From Entomomonas sp. E2T0 (GTDB lineage Bacteria > Pseudomonadota > Gammaproteobacteria > Pseudomonadales > Pseudomonadaceae), in the NCBI RefSeq assembly GCF_025985425.1, contig NZ_CP094972.1, positions 310,001 to 374,000 on the forward strand: DNA of 64,000 nucleotides, given 5' to 3'. Below the pieces are notes generated by a model. The model was not told the DNA's origin, did no database searches, and worked only from the letters and a program-made list of their open reading frames with translations. Positions 25,757 to 34,810 of the stretch are shown one piece after another. Every line of letters starts with the position of its first letter. Position 1 is the stretch's first letter. The translations under genes were made by a program, and so were the position numbers.

Positions 25757-26341
25757 TTAATTTGTTTCTTTAAACTGTTTTATTAAGCTGCTAATTGGTA
25801 TGAGTGCTTGTTTATCTAACTCATTACAGATAAAAAGCATGTTGTTATAAAGTGGTTGCCAAACTTTTTTCCAGTCTGAATATTGCAATTCAACTTGGTA
25901 ATTATCTTTGATAAATTTAATAATTTTTTGTGGTTTTTTTAAATAATCCTTTTTATTAACCACTAAAGTTTGGTAACTTTTCAAAGCAGCTCTTACTAAC
26001 CAATAAGCTTTTTGTTGATTTTCTTTATTAAGATGGCTTTGAGCAATTTGTTTAGCCAAAATACTCCACACTAACTCATGCGCCACATCTAAATCATATG
26101 CAGTTGCTATTGGTGAATAGAGGTAATGACCAAAACACTGTAAAGGAATTGGTAATACATCTATGCAATGCTGTACCTTACCTGCCAACCATTGATGAAT
26201 TATTTGATAAGTATTATGATGTTTTAAAGGCCGCTCTACTACAATCCCTAATTGTAATGAATCTAAACCAAATGATGTTGTGGATTTTATATTGGGATAA
26301 TAAGCATCATGCCATGCTTGTCTGCTGTTAATTAATCTCAT
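25757..26341 (-). CDS. Hypothetical protein upstream of the holin
   Basis: A 194-residue soluble protein (MRLINSRQAWHDAYYPNIKS...) rich in aromatic residues, mostly helical after residue 70 (VAHELVWSILAKQIAQSHLNK). It is 46 bp upstream of the holin gene on the same strand and may be co-transcribed. I do not recognise the family. The pairing with a holin suggests a phage-derived regulator or cargo, but that is guesswork. Confidence 0.5.
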   Translation of the reverse strand: MRLINSRQAWHDAYYPNIKSTTSFGLDSLQLGIVVERPLKHHNTYQIIHQWLAGKVQHCIDVLPIPLQCFGHYLYSPIATAYDLDVAHELVWSILAKQIAQSHLNKENQQKAYWLVRAALKSYQTLVVNKKDYLKKPQKIIKFIKDNYQVELQYSDWKKVWQPLYNNMLFICNELDKQALIPISSLIKQFKETN

Positions 26342-26422
26342 CTTCTTTACTCATAACTACGCTAATGATAGAAGATTACAGAGATTTCCTATGAAAGTAT
26401 TTTTGCCATAGCAAGAATAAAT

Positions 26423-27223
26423 TTATTGATATTCTGTAGTAAATAATTTTCTAGCTGGCTGCTTTAATTTTTGGTATTTACTGTAAGCTTTGGCTACATT
26501 TTCATGAATCTGTTGCTTTGATAGATTATTAACATAGCCATCCACTAAAGCATAAACTACATATCCTTCAGGCGCCATATAGTGTGTAGTTAGAATTACT
26601 GGAGATATGCCTGTTTCCTCAAGAGGCTTAGAAAAATATTGTTGGCTTTTGCAGGCAAACACAGCCGCTGTTCTATCACTTTGCAGTTTTCTTTGTTGTT
26701 GTGATATAACAGGAGAACTGGGTGGATAAAATATACTAGATAATGACCAATCCATTAAACCATTATGTCCTACATAAATAACTAGATTTGCTTTACCTCC
26801 AACCACTATTTTTTTATTATTTATAGTTATAGTCAAGTCGTTCAAACCAGCACTGTAATTTAAAAAATCCTGTATAGTATTTCTAATATATTGGCCATCA
26901 TACGCATCTGCTACTAAATAAATATCTTTTTGCTTATTTTTATAAATTAATCGCTCCAAAATAATTGATTGATTATTTTTCTCACTACTAATCAATTGCC
27001 AATCTTTTTGTTTATTAAAATAAGTTTTCAGACCAAAACCCGCTCCCCAATAAAGATTATTACGAGGATCTTGTCCATTGCCAATAGCAGTAGGAACAGG
27101 GACAATACCTTGATATTTATTATCACATAATGCAACTAAAACATGAATAACTTTAGTTTCTGCATAAGTATTTGTTACACTAATACAACTGAATACTAGA
27201 AATGCGATAAAGTGTTTTAACAT
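26423..27223 (-). CDS. Exported protein with caspase/gingipain-like His and Cys motifs
   Basis: A 266-residue protein with a signal peptide (MLKHFIAFLVFSCISVTNTYA). Residues about 148-155 read VIYVGHNG and residues about 190-197 read AAVFACKS: a beta strand ending in His-x-Gly and, 40 residues on, a beta strand ending in Ala-Cys. This is the catalytic pattern of clan CD peptidases (caspases, gingipains, clostripain). Function is inferred from motifs only. It is monocistronic and divergent from the glutaminase gene. Confidence 0.5.
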   Translation of the reverse strand: MLKHFIAFLVFSCISVTNTYAETKVIHVLVALCDNKYQGIVPVPTAIGNGQDPRNNLYWGAGFGLKTYFNKQKDWQLISSEKNNQSIILERLIYKNKQKDIYLVADAYDGQYIRNTIQDFLNYSAGLNDLTITINNKKIVVGGKANLVIYVGHNGLMDWSLSSIFYPPSSPVISQQQRKLQSDRTAAVFACKSQQYFSKPLEETGISPVILTTHYMAPEGYVVYALVDGYVNNLSKQQIHENVAKAYSKYQKLKQPARKLFTTEYQ

Positions 27224-27314
27224 ATAAGACTCTTTAAGTTTTGTAAAACTTCATTGATTGTATTGTACCCAAACAAAAACACTAAAATCACCTTATTTAA
27301 TATAGAGAATTTTT

Positions 27315-28349
27315 ATGTCTATCAAATTTTTTAAAGGAATATGCTACACCCTTCTAATCACTAGTAATCTAGCTATTACATCTATTGGCTATGCACGCGT
27401 TTCGGAAACTTCTATCCATACAGCAGCACAAATTGCTTATAGTCGTGCTCAGCAAAATAATGAAGGTAAAAATGCTGACTATATTCCAGCTTTAGCTAAA
27501 GTTGATCCAAAATTATTAGGTGTTAGTATAGTAACTGCCGATGGTACTGCTATTAATATAGGAGATTATAAAACACCTTTTGCCATTGAATCTATTTCAA
27601 AAGTTTTTACACTTGCCTTAGCTATGAAAGATCATAATGCTAAAGAAGTGTTTGATAAAATTGGTACCAATCCAACAGGATTACCTTTTAACTCTGTACT
27701 AGCTATTGAGCAAAACCAAACAGGTAAAGCAGCTATGAATCCTTTAGTCAATGCAGGAGCTATAGCTACTACTAGTTTAGTGAAAGGAAATAATGCTGAA
27801 GAAAAATATAAACGTATTGTTGATATTATGTCCGATTTCGCAGGCCATAGACTATCTTTAAATAAAGAGGTTTATGAATCAGAAGCTGCTACTAATCAAC
27901 ACAACCAAGCTATCGCAGTATTACTTCAATCATATGACAGACTCTATGATGATCCTTTCACCACCACAGATGTTTATACAAAAGCGTGTTCAATTAATAT
28001 AACAGCTCGTGATCTTGCAGTAATGGGTTCTGTGTTAGCCAATAATGGTATAAACCCTATTACTAAAAAACGTTTATTAACTGAAGAAGAAGTAGCTCAT
28101 ATTTTAGCTATTATGACAATGAATGGATTATATGAGACCAGTGGTGATTGGTTATATTGGACAGGATTACCAGGTAAAAGTGGTGTTGGAGGTGGCATAT
28201 TAGCTATTGCTCCTGGCAGAATGGCAATTGCTGTATTTTCTCCCCCTTTAGATGAAGCAGGTAATAGTGTACGCGGCCAACAAATTGTAAGAGATATAAC
28301 CAGATCCCTAAATCTCAATATGTTTAATCAAGCTCCACCACAATACTAA
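27315..28349 (+). CDS. glsA: Periplasmic glutaminase A
   Basis: A 344-residue member of the glutaminase family (serine-dependent beta-lactamase-like fold), converting glutamine to glutamate and ammonia. Key motifs: the SxxK nucleophile in IESISKVFTLALAM, then MNPLVNAGAIATTSLV and the late GKSGVGGGILA. Unlike the usual cytosolic enzyme it has an N-terminal signal-like segment (FFKGICYTLLITSNLAITSIGYA), so it probably acts in the periplasm. A strong bidirectional terminator follows. Confident by motif. Confidence 0.9.
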   Translation: MSIKFFKGICYTLLITSNLAITSIGYARVSETSIHTAAQIAYSRAQQNNEGKNADYIPALAKVDPKLLGVSIVTADGTAINIGDYKTPFAIESISKVFTLALAMKDHNAKEVFDKIGTNPTGLPFNSVLAIEQNQTGKAAMNPLVNAGAIATTSLVKGNNAEEKYKRIVDIMSDFAGHRLSLNKEVYESEAATNQHNQAIAVLLQSYDRLYDDPFTTTDVYTKACSINITARDLAVMGSVLANNGINPITKKRLLTEEEVAHILAIMTMNGLYETSGDWLYWTGLPGKSGVGGGILAIAPGRMAIAVFSPPLDEAGNSVRGQQIVRDITRSLNLNMFNQAPPQY

Positions 28350-28359
28350 AAACTAACAA

Positions 28360-28385
28360 AAAAGGCTGTAATGATACAGCCTTTT
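28360..28385. terminator. Bidirectional intrinsic terminator between glsA and the cdsA-like gene
   Basis: AAAAGGCTGTA and TACAGCCTTTT form an 11-bp stem with an ATGA loop. It lies between the convergent stops at 28349 and 28407 and has T-rich flanks on both strands. Confidence 0.85.
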
Positions 28386-28406
28386 CTATATTTATATTAA
28401 AACTAC

Positions 28407-29342
28407 TTATCCCCACCAATAACGAACCACATGGAAAAAAATAGGTGCTGCAAAACAAACAGAGTCTAACCTATCTAACATGCCTCCATGCCCTTCAATC
28501 ATATGCCCCCAGTCTTTAATACCTTGGTCTCGTTTAATAGAAGACATCACTAATCCTCCCATAAAGCCAAGTAAAGTAATCATTAACGAAATCATCCCAG
28601 CCTGCAAGAAACTAAAGGGGGTAATCCACCATAAGCATGCACCGATCAAAGAAGCCGAAACAATTCCACCTAAAAATCCTTCTACCGTTTTAGAGGGTGA
28701 TAAAGTAGGTGCTATTTTTCGTTTACCAAATAACTTACCAAATACATATTGCAATACATCAGATATTTGAACCACTATTACTAAGAAAGCGATTAATAAT
28801 AAGTTACGGTTTTCATAGCCTTGAATATCTAAAGTTAATAAAGCAGGTACACAAGATATACAGTACACTGTAATCATTAGTCCCCACTGCACCTTTGCTG
28901 TTCTTTCTAAAAAGTTTTTAGTACTACCCTTAATAGAAGCCAATACAGGTAATAATAAAAACACATACACAGGAATAAAAATACTGAACATACCGTACCA
29001 GTTTATAGCAACAAAAATATACTGCACTGGTAAGGCAATATAAAATGCAAACAGCAAGGCATAATAATCATCAGAAGTGGTAGGTGTTATGGTAATAAAC
29101 TCTCTTAAAGCAAAGCCAGATATTAAAAAGAATAAAATAATAACTGCTGTATTCCCCAACCAAAAAGTACAACCTATTACTAAAACCATTACCCACCAAG
29201 CATTAATACGGGCATTAAGGTTTTCAATAACAGGGTTATTACCTTTCACTAGCTTTAAAGCAAAACCAACCACAGAGGCAAAAACTAAAATACCACCAAT
29301 TCCACAAAATAAGAGTAAAGTATCTTTATCATAACTAATCAT
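28407..29342 (-). CDS. CdsA-family phosphatidate cytidylyltransferase (YnbB-like)
   Basis: A 311-residue polytopic membrane protein with the CTP-transferase signature near residue 225: KIAPTLSPSKTVEGFLGG, then KRDQGIKDWGHMIEGHGGMLDRLDS. It makes CDP-diacylglycerol from phosphatidate and CTP. It is followed by an acyltransferase and a CDP-alcohol phosphotransferase, as in E. coli ynbAB-type loci. It is likely an accessory paralogue and not the housekeeping CdsA, which usually lies near dxr and uppS. Confidence 0.87.
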   Translation of the reverse strand: MISYDKDTLLLFCGIGGILVFASVVGFALKLVKGNNPVIENLNARINAWWVMVLVIGCTFWLGNTAVIILFFLISGFALREFITITPTTSDDYYALLFAFYIALPVQYIFVAINWYGMFSIFIPVYVFLLLPVLASIKGSTKNFLERTAKVQWGLMITVYCISCVPALLTLDIQGYENRNLLLIAFLVIVVQISDVLQYVFGKLFGKRKIAPTLSPSKTVEGFLGGIVSASLIGACLWWITPFSFLQAGMISLMITLLGFMGGLVMSSIKRDQGIKDWGHMIEGHGGMLDRLDSVCFAAPIFFHVVRYWWG

Positions 29343-29346
29343 CTAT

Positions 29347-29961
29347 TTACTCTCCTTTACCCAAAGAAATTAATGTTGCTCTTGCTCTCTCTAAAAATTC
29401 CTGACGTGTTTCATTTTCTTCAACTTGAATAGGTTCACCAATAGTTAATGAACAAAGTACTGGTAACGGTATTAAATGACCTTTTGGCATTACTCTTTTT
29501 AAATTATCTAGCCAAACAGGTACTATTTCTACATCAGGATAAGCTACTGCTAAATTATAAACTCCGCTTTTAAAAGGCAATAACTCCTCTTCTTTATTAC
29601 GTGTTCCTTCTGGAAAAAGAATAAGTGAATCGCCTTCTGCTAAAGCTTTTAGCATGGGTTCTAATGGATTGCTGTCTTCTTTACGAATACGGTCTACTAA
29701 CACCCCTCTGAACATTTTATGAATCATAAAACGGTGTAGTTTAGTTTTTGACCAATAATCAGCTGCTGCTACAGGTCTTGTTTTATTGCGTAATTTTGGG
29801 GGAAGTGCAGCCCAAATTAATACAAAATCAGCATGACTTGTATGATTAGCATAATAAATGCGTTGCTTTGGCTCAGGATTACACCCTTTCCAGACACAAC
29901 GAGCCCCTGTTAAGGCTTTTGCAAACCCTATTAGTAATTTGGAACACACCTTTGCCAACAT
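29347..29961 (-). CDS. PlsC-like 1-acylglycerol-3-phosphate acyltransferase
   Basis: A 204-residue protein with the acyltransferase motif NHTSHADFVLIW (HX4D), a second motif VDRIRKED, and FPEGTRNKEEELLPFKSGVYNLA. It would acylate lysophosphatidate to phosphatidate, the substrate of the CdsA-like enzyme 4 bp downstream, so the pair are functionally coupled. No predicted transmembrane helix beyond the N-terminal hydrophobic segment. Confidence 0.87.
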   Translation of the reverse strand: MLAKVCSKLLIGFAKALTGARCVWKGCNPEPKQRIYYANHTSHADFVLIWAALPPKLRNKTRPVAAADYWSKTKLHRFMIHKMFRGVLVDRIRKEDSNPLEPMLKALAEGDSLILFPEGTRNKEEELLPFKSGVYNLAVAYPDVEIVPVWLDNLKRVMPKGHLIPLPVLCSLTIGEPIQVEENETRQEFLERARATLISLGKGE

Positions 29962-30230
29962 ACCCGAAACACCTCTGAATAATTACTTTAAGGCTGTTAA
30001 TAACCTACTTCACATTACTATATAATTAAAATTAGTCTACTTTCCATTCAAGTTATTAATTATAACCCTTTCATTGACATCATCATTAGAAAAATAACTG
30101 GCATTAAACAACGAATAGCTTGCTACCTTTTACTAATTAAAATTACTAGTGCAGTATCTTTAGAAGCATTTACTATGGCTGACCAAGGACAATAAAAGAA
30201 TTCCAAAGTATCATGGCTAGTAAATTTTTT

Positions 30231-30842
30231 TTAATTGTTAGAAACCTCATTTAATCCTTGTCTAATACGATTTACCAACGTATAAACTAATAATCCTGCA
30301 ATAATCCATAGCAATGGATTAATCCATGTTAATGGTAACCAACCGATAGCAATGCCTGCACTAATGACACCAAAAGCCAATGCCCGATCACTTTTTCCCA
30401 TAGGTCCATCATAACGACGTGAGGCGCCAATTAAAGGCCCCATCACTCCAGCATATTCCGTTAACAAGGAAAGAATAACAACCAATACAACTAACATAGG
30501 GTTAACACCACTAACAAAAACAAATACTAAAAATAAAGCACTATCTGCAATCACATCCGTTAATTCATTAAAATAAGCACCTAAGTTAGATTTTTGCCCG
30601 AACTCTCTGGCTAACATACCATCAATAGCGTTAAGTGCCATCCGCACAAACATCCAAAGAGGAATTAACCAAAACACCCATAAATGAGAACTCGCTAATA
30701 CAACTAGTAATGCAACCAATAATGAGCCTATACAAGCAGCAATAGTCACCTGATTAGCTGTCACCTTTGCATCAAATAATTTTTGTACTAACGGTCTGAG
30801 TAATGCTTGAAACTTAGGTTTAAGCTGATAGACAGATATCAT
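30231..30842 (-). CDS. CDP-alcohol phosphatidyltransferase (YnbA-like) with altered motif
   Basis: A 203-residue membrane protein with several transmembrane helices. The CDP-alcohol motif reads NAIDGMLAREFGQKSNLG then AYFNELTD: compared with the canonical D-x2-D-G-x2-A-R-x8-G-x3-D-x3-D, the first and third Asp are Asn. The second Asp, Arg and last Asp remain. I recall the same substitution in E. coli YnbA, so it is probably a family trait. It should move a phosphatidyl group from CDP-DAG to an unknown alcohol. It is 269 bp upstream of plsC. Confidence 0.8.
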   Translation of the reverse strand: MISVYQLKPKFQALLRPLVQKLFDAKVTANQVTIAACIGSLLVALLVVLASSHLWVFWLIPLWMFVRMALNAIDGMLAREFGQKSNLGAYFNELTDVIADSALFLVFVFVSGVNPMLVVLVVILSLLTEYAGVMGPLIGASRRYDGPMGKSDRALAFGVISAGIAIGWLPLTWINPLLWIIAGLLVYTLVNRIRQGLNEVSNN

Positions 30843-31200
30843 GCTTTTACATCCTTATTTATATTAAAAATTAACAATTATTTTAACTAACACAATAACT
30901 CAAATTTTTATTGTCGACTACTTACATTATTTAAAACTTAATAAATACTTCATATTTTTTTGTAGTAAGTATTTACTTATTATTATTTTTCATTAAGTAA
31001 CAGATAGGTAAACTCAAATATACCTATAAAAATAAGGTATTACTTTTATATTCTGCCTAATATTTCTCAAAGAAAGGTTATAATTAATTACTGAGATGAT
31101 TATAAAAACTCCATTAATTTAATAATGAATAGTTAACAACTATAATAATCTCTAATTAGCAACCTCTTTGACATAATAATTAACTTATAAGAGGCTTTTC
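30843..31200. other. Non-coding divergent intergenic region
   Basis: 358 bp between the divergent CDP-alcohol phosphotransferase and symporter genes. It is AT-rich with no frame of note. The stretch AGGTTATAATT at 31076-31086 contains a TATAAT-like box that could serve the symporter side. No strong dyad was found. Confidence 0.5.
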
Positions 31201-32607
31201 ATGGTTGTAGATTTTATTATTGTTGTAATTTATGCGCTGTGCATGTTATTCCTAGGTTACATTGGCCTCAAACACACCAAAAATAATGAAGAGTTTTTAG
31301 TGGCTGGTCGTAATTTAGGGCCTAGTTTTTACATGGGAACTATGGCAGCTACTGTCTTAGGAGGAGCCTCCACAGTAGGTACTGTTAAACTTGGCTATAC
31401 TTATGGAATATCTGGTGTCTGGCTTTGTACAGCACTAGGCATTGGTATTATAGTGATTAACGTCCTATTAGCTAAGCCCCTTCTAAAACTACGTATTTTT
31501 ACTGTTACTCAAGTATTAGAAAAACGTTATAACCCTGTTGTTAGAAAAATTAGCGCCATCATTATGCTTGCCTATGCACTTATGTTAGCAGTAACTTCTG
31601 TTATCGCTATGTGCAAAATTCTAGAACCACTATTTGGTTTAAACCACTGGATGGCTGTTTTAATTGGCGGAGGTGTTGTAGTTACTTATTCAGCTATTGG
31701 TGGCATGTGGTCACTGACACTAACAGATATTGTACAATTCTTAATTAAAACTATTGGCTTAATGTTTATTTTACTACCTATTTGTCTTTACCAAGCGGGT
31801 GGGTGGTCGGCATTAGCTGAAAAGTTACCAGCAAGTAGTTTTGATTTTACAACCATTGGTATATCAACCATTATCACCTACTTCCTGATCTATTTCTTTG
31901 GTATCTTAATTGGTCAAGATATTTGGCAACGTGTTTTTACTGCTCGCAGTATAAAAGTAGCTAAATATGCAGGAACCGCTGCGGGTATTTACTGTGTTAT
32001 CTATGGCTTGATCTGTGCAGTTATTGGTATGTGTGCAAGAATTATTGTTCCTGATCTAGCTGATGCCAATAATGCTTTTGGTTATGTGTTAGAGTCTGCA
32101 CTGCCTATGGGCATTCGTGGTCTTATTATTGCAGCCACTTTAGCCGCTATGATGTCTACGGCTAGCGCTGCTTTACTTGCCTCATCTACGGTATTCACAG
32201 AAGACTTACTACCCAGTTTAACTCACCATAAAACTAGCGTTACATTAAATCGCATTGCTACTTTTATATTTGGTGTTTTAATTCTAGGTATATCTATGGT
32301 TGTAAATGATGTAATTAGTGCATTGACCCTAGCCTATAATCTACTGGTAGGTGGCATGTTAATCCCATTAATCGGTGCTGTTTATTGGAAACGAGCATCA
32401 ACATTTGGTGCAATGTTAAGTATGGCTCTTGGCTTTATTACTGTTATTATCTTTATCATTAAAGATGGTCTAGATGCCAATAGCCCCATTTACTATAGCT
32501 TAACTATTGGCCTACTAAGTTTCATCATTGGCAGTTATATGACTAAAACAAGTACTGTTGCTCTTTTTCAACAAGAACAAATGAACACAAAAAAAGACAT
32601 TATTTAA
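31201..32607 (+). CDS. Sodium:solute symporter (SSS family), probable guanidino-compound uptake
   Basis: A 468-residue protein with about 13 membrane helices. It has SSS family signatures: an early GLKHTKNNEEFLVAGRN, TMAATVLGGASTVGT, SAIGGMWSLTLTDIVQF and a late MMSTASAALLASSTVF. It would import a substrate with Na+. It shares a locus with a LysR regulator and guanidinobutyrase, so 4-guanidinobutyrate or a related compound is the likely substrate; that is contextual inference. A terminator follows. Confidence 0.85.
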   Translation: MVVDFIIVVIYALCMLFLGYIGLKHTKNNEEFLVAGRNLGPSFYMGTMAATVLGGASTVGTVKLGYTYGISGVWLCTALGIGIIVINVLLAKPLLKLRIFTVTQVLEKRYNPVVRKISAIIMLAYALMLAVTSVIAMCKILEPLFGLNHWMAVLIGGGVVVTYSAIGGMWSLTLTDIVQFLIKTIGLMFILLPICLYQAGGWSALAEKLPASSFDFTTIGISTIITYFLIYFFGILIGQDIWQRVFTARSIKVAKYAGTAAGIYCVIYGLICAVIGMCARIIVPDLADANNAFGYVLESALPMGIRGLIIAATLAAMMSTASAALLASSTVFTEDLLPSLTHHKTSVTLNRIATFIFGVLILGISMVVNDVISALTLAYNLLVGGMLIPLIGAVYWKRASTFGAMLSMALGFITVIIFIIKDGLDANSPIYYSLTIGLLSFIIGSYMTKTSTVALFQQEQMNTKKDII

Positions 32608-32618
32608 TTTTAATATAG

Positions 32619-32646
32619 AAAAGGCATAGAGCGCTCTATGCCTTTT
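32619..32646. terminator. Bidirectional terminator between symporter and LysR gene
   Basis: AAAAGGCATAGAGC and GCTCTATGCCTTTT form a perfect 14-bp palindrome with a U tract on both strands, located between the convergent stops at 32607 and 32649. Confidence 0.9.
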
Positions 32647-32648
32647 TA

Positions 32649-33545
32649 TTAAACTTCTAAAGATGCTCCATAATGTTCAGCCAATAACTTACGGAAAGCG
32701 CGTATAACCGGCTCATGCAAACCACTACGTTTAACAACTAATGAAAATGGCGCTTTATATCCATAAGATTCTGGATCTAACATTCTAAGCCTTTTATTAT
32801 CTACCCATGACTGTGCATAATGCTCTGGTAAATAACCAATATAAGCACCTGACAAAATAAGTATTAATTGAGGCTCCATACTATCAATTGTTGCAGCACT
32901 GCTTTTAAAACCCTGCCTAGCTAACTCAGCATCACTCCAATAGCTTCTATTTACTACACGCTGATTAGCAATAGTTTCTTTTGATATCTCTTCTTGTACA
33001 TATAATGGATGCAAATCACTACAATAAAGACGCTGTTGCTCTTCATATAGCGGCTGAAACCATAGACCATTCATTTTATTTGGGAAAGCGCCTATCCCCA
33101 CATCTAACTGTCCTTCTAAAATAGCCATTTGCATTTCATAAGGACGCTGTATTTGTAAGGTAAGATGCACATTAGCATATTCTTTATTAAATGCTGCAAT
33201 TATATCTGGTAGTGGGAATTGTGCATTAGTTACCATAGCATCCAACAAACCAATCCTAAGGCTACCTATTAATTCCCCTTTTAAATTTGATAAGTAATTC
33301 CCTAAACTATCTACTTCTCCCAATAAATGCAGCGCTTTTTGATAGAATAAAGCACCTTTACTGGTTAATCTAAAACCACCACGGCCACGATGGCACAACA
33401 GCATACCTAGTTCTGTTTCTAACTGTGTCATATAATTACTAATCGCTGAAGTAGACAAGTTAAGCTCTTGTTGGGCTGGTGCAAACCCTTGACAACGCAC
33501 AACAGTTACAAATATATTCAATAACTTCAAACTAGGTACTTTCAT
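32649..33545 (-). CDS. LysR-type regulator of guanidinobutyrate catabolism
   Basis: I prefer ATG 33545 (MKVPSLKLLNIFVTVVRC) over a start 14 codons upstream, because LysR proteins begin just before this helix. The N-terminal HTH is GFAPAQQELNLSTSAISNYMTQLETELG, and the effector domain follows (LTLQIQRPYEMQMAILEGQLDVGIGAFP). It is divergent from the guanidinobutyrase gene by 148 bp, so it probably regulates gbuA and perhaps the symporter. By context it may be the counterpart of Pseudomonas GbuR. Confidence 0.85.
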   Translation of the reverse strand: MKVPSLKLLNIFVTVVRCQGFAPAQQELNLSTSAISNYMTQLETELGMLLCHRGRGGFRLTSKGALFYQKALHLLGEVDSLGNYLSNLKGELIGSLRIGLLDAMVTNAQFPLPDIIAAFNKEYANVHLTLQIQRPYEMQMAILEGQLDVGIGAFPNKMNGLWFQPLYEEQQRLYCSDLHPLYVQEEISKETIANQRVVNRSYWSDAELARQGFKSSAATIDSMEPQLILILSGAYIGYLPEHYAQSWVDNKRLRMLDPESYGYKAPFSLVVKRSGLHEPVIRAFRKLLAEHYGASLEV

Positions 33546-33630
33546 AACAATCACTCTTATATTCGTTTTAATAAAACTATAATACAATAAACTTCATAAA
33601 TTACTGAACTATTTATTTACTAAACACCAT

Positions 33631-33647
33631 TTTTTATATTATAAAAA
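33631..33647. promoter_or_regulatory. Palindrome between LysR and guanidinobutyrase genes
   Basis: TTTTTATA-T-TATAAAAA is a perfect 8+1+8 palindrome in the divergent 148-bp spacer, 46 bp upstream of the guanidinobutyrase start. It could be part of a LysR-type binding site; its AT-only composition makes chance occurrence less remarkable. Confidence 0.35.
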
Positions 33648-33693
33648 TTACCCACAATATAACAAATATAAAAATAACGGATGAGGTTAATAG

Positions 33694-34644
33694 ATGAACA
33701 AAACATTACATCAACCCTTAGGTGGTAATGAAATGCCACGTTTTGGTGGTATTGCAACAATGATGCGTCTTCCCCATATTACAGATTTAAAGGGCTTAGA
33801 CGTTGGTTTTATTGGCATACCTTTAGATATAGGTACATCATTACGCAGTGGCACAAGATTTGGGCCTAGAGAGATCCGTTGCCAGTCAGTTATGATTCGC
33901 CCTTACAATATGGCAACTGGCGCTGCTCCTTTTGACTCACTATCAATAGCTGATATTGGTGATGTAGCCATTAATACATTTAACCTACTTGATGCTGTTA
34001 AAATTATTGAAGAACATTACGACAATGTTCTAAAACATAATATTATTCCCCTAACATTAGGTGGCGATCATACACTCACACTACCTATTCTGAGGGCAAT
34101 GCATAAAAAACATGGCAAAGTTGGTTTAATCCATGTCGATGCTCACGCAGATGTTAATGACAACATGTTTGGTGAAAAAATAGCTCATGGCACTACTTTC
34201 CGACGCGCTCAAGAAGAAGGCTTATTAGATAGTAAACGTGTTGTACAAATAGGCTTACGGGCTCAAGGCTATGAAGCAGATGATTTTGACTGGAGTCGTA
34301 AACAAGGATTCAGAGTTGTACAAGCAGAAGAATGTTGGCACAAATCGTTAGCACCATTAATGGCAGAAGTGAGAGAACAAGTACAAGGAGGACCTGTTTA
34401 TTTATCATTTGATATTGATGGCATAGATCCAGCTTGGGCTCCCGGCACTGGAACGCCAGAAGTAGGAGGCTTAACCACTATTCAAGCACTAGAAATTATT
34501 CGTGGTTGCAAAGGACTTGATTTAATCGGTGGAGACTTAGTAGAAGTATCCCCTCCTTATGACACAACAGGTAATACTGCCCTACTAGGTGCTAATTTAC
34601 TCTATGAAATGCTTTGTGTACTACCAGGTGTAAAAACCAAATAG
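33694..34644 (+). CDS. gbuA: Guanidinobutyrase (arginase/agmatinase family)
   Basis: The 316-residue ureohydrolase has the Mn-binding motifs LGGDHTLTLP, VDAHADVND and SFDIDGIDPA. It hydrolyses 4-guanidinobutyrate to 4-aminobutyrate and urea. The start HQPLGGNEMPRFGGIATMMR and the stretch SGTRFGPREIR closely match what I recall of Pseudomonas GbuA, more than agmatinase SpeB. The linked symporter and LysR gene fit a catabolic role. Substrate is likely but not proven. Confidence 0.87.
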   Translation: MNKTLHQPLGGNEMPRFGGIATMMRLPHITDLKGLDVGFIGIPLDIGTSLRSGTRFGPREIRCQSVMIRPYNMATGAAPFDSLSIADIGDVAINTFNLLDAVKIIEEHYDNVLKHNIIPLTLGGDHTLTLPILRAMHKKHGKVGLIHVDAHADVNDNMFGEKIAHGTTFRRAQEEGLLDSKRVVQIGLRAQGYEADDFDWSRKQGFRVVQAEECWHKSLAPLMAEVREQVQGGPVYLSFDIDGIDPAWAPGTGTPEVGGLTTIQALEIIRGCKGLDLIGGDLVEVSPPYDTTGNTALLGANLLYEMLCVLPGVKTK

Positions 34645-34652
34645 TAAAGAAT

Positions 34653-34681
34653 AAAAAGGCTTATTCAAAATAAGCCTTTTT
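34653..34681 (+). terminator. Intrinsic terminator after gbuA
   Basis: AAAAAGGCTTATT and AATAAGCCTTTTT form a 13-bp stem with a 3-nt loop and a U tract, 9 bp after the gbuA stop. Confidence 0.9.
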
Positions 34682-34810
34682 ATTATCTATAATCCCATAT
34701 TTTTCTAGTAAAATCGTCAATTGTGCTGTTAGTCACGTTTTCTACTGTTAAAAACAGTTAACTTATAATAAAGTAATCACCTAAATAAAATATCAGGAAA
34801 ATACTATTTT

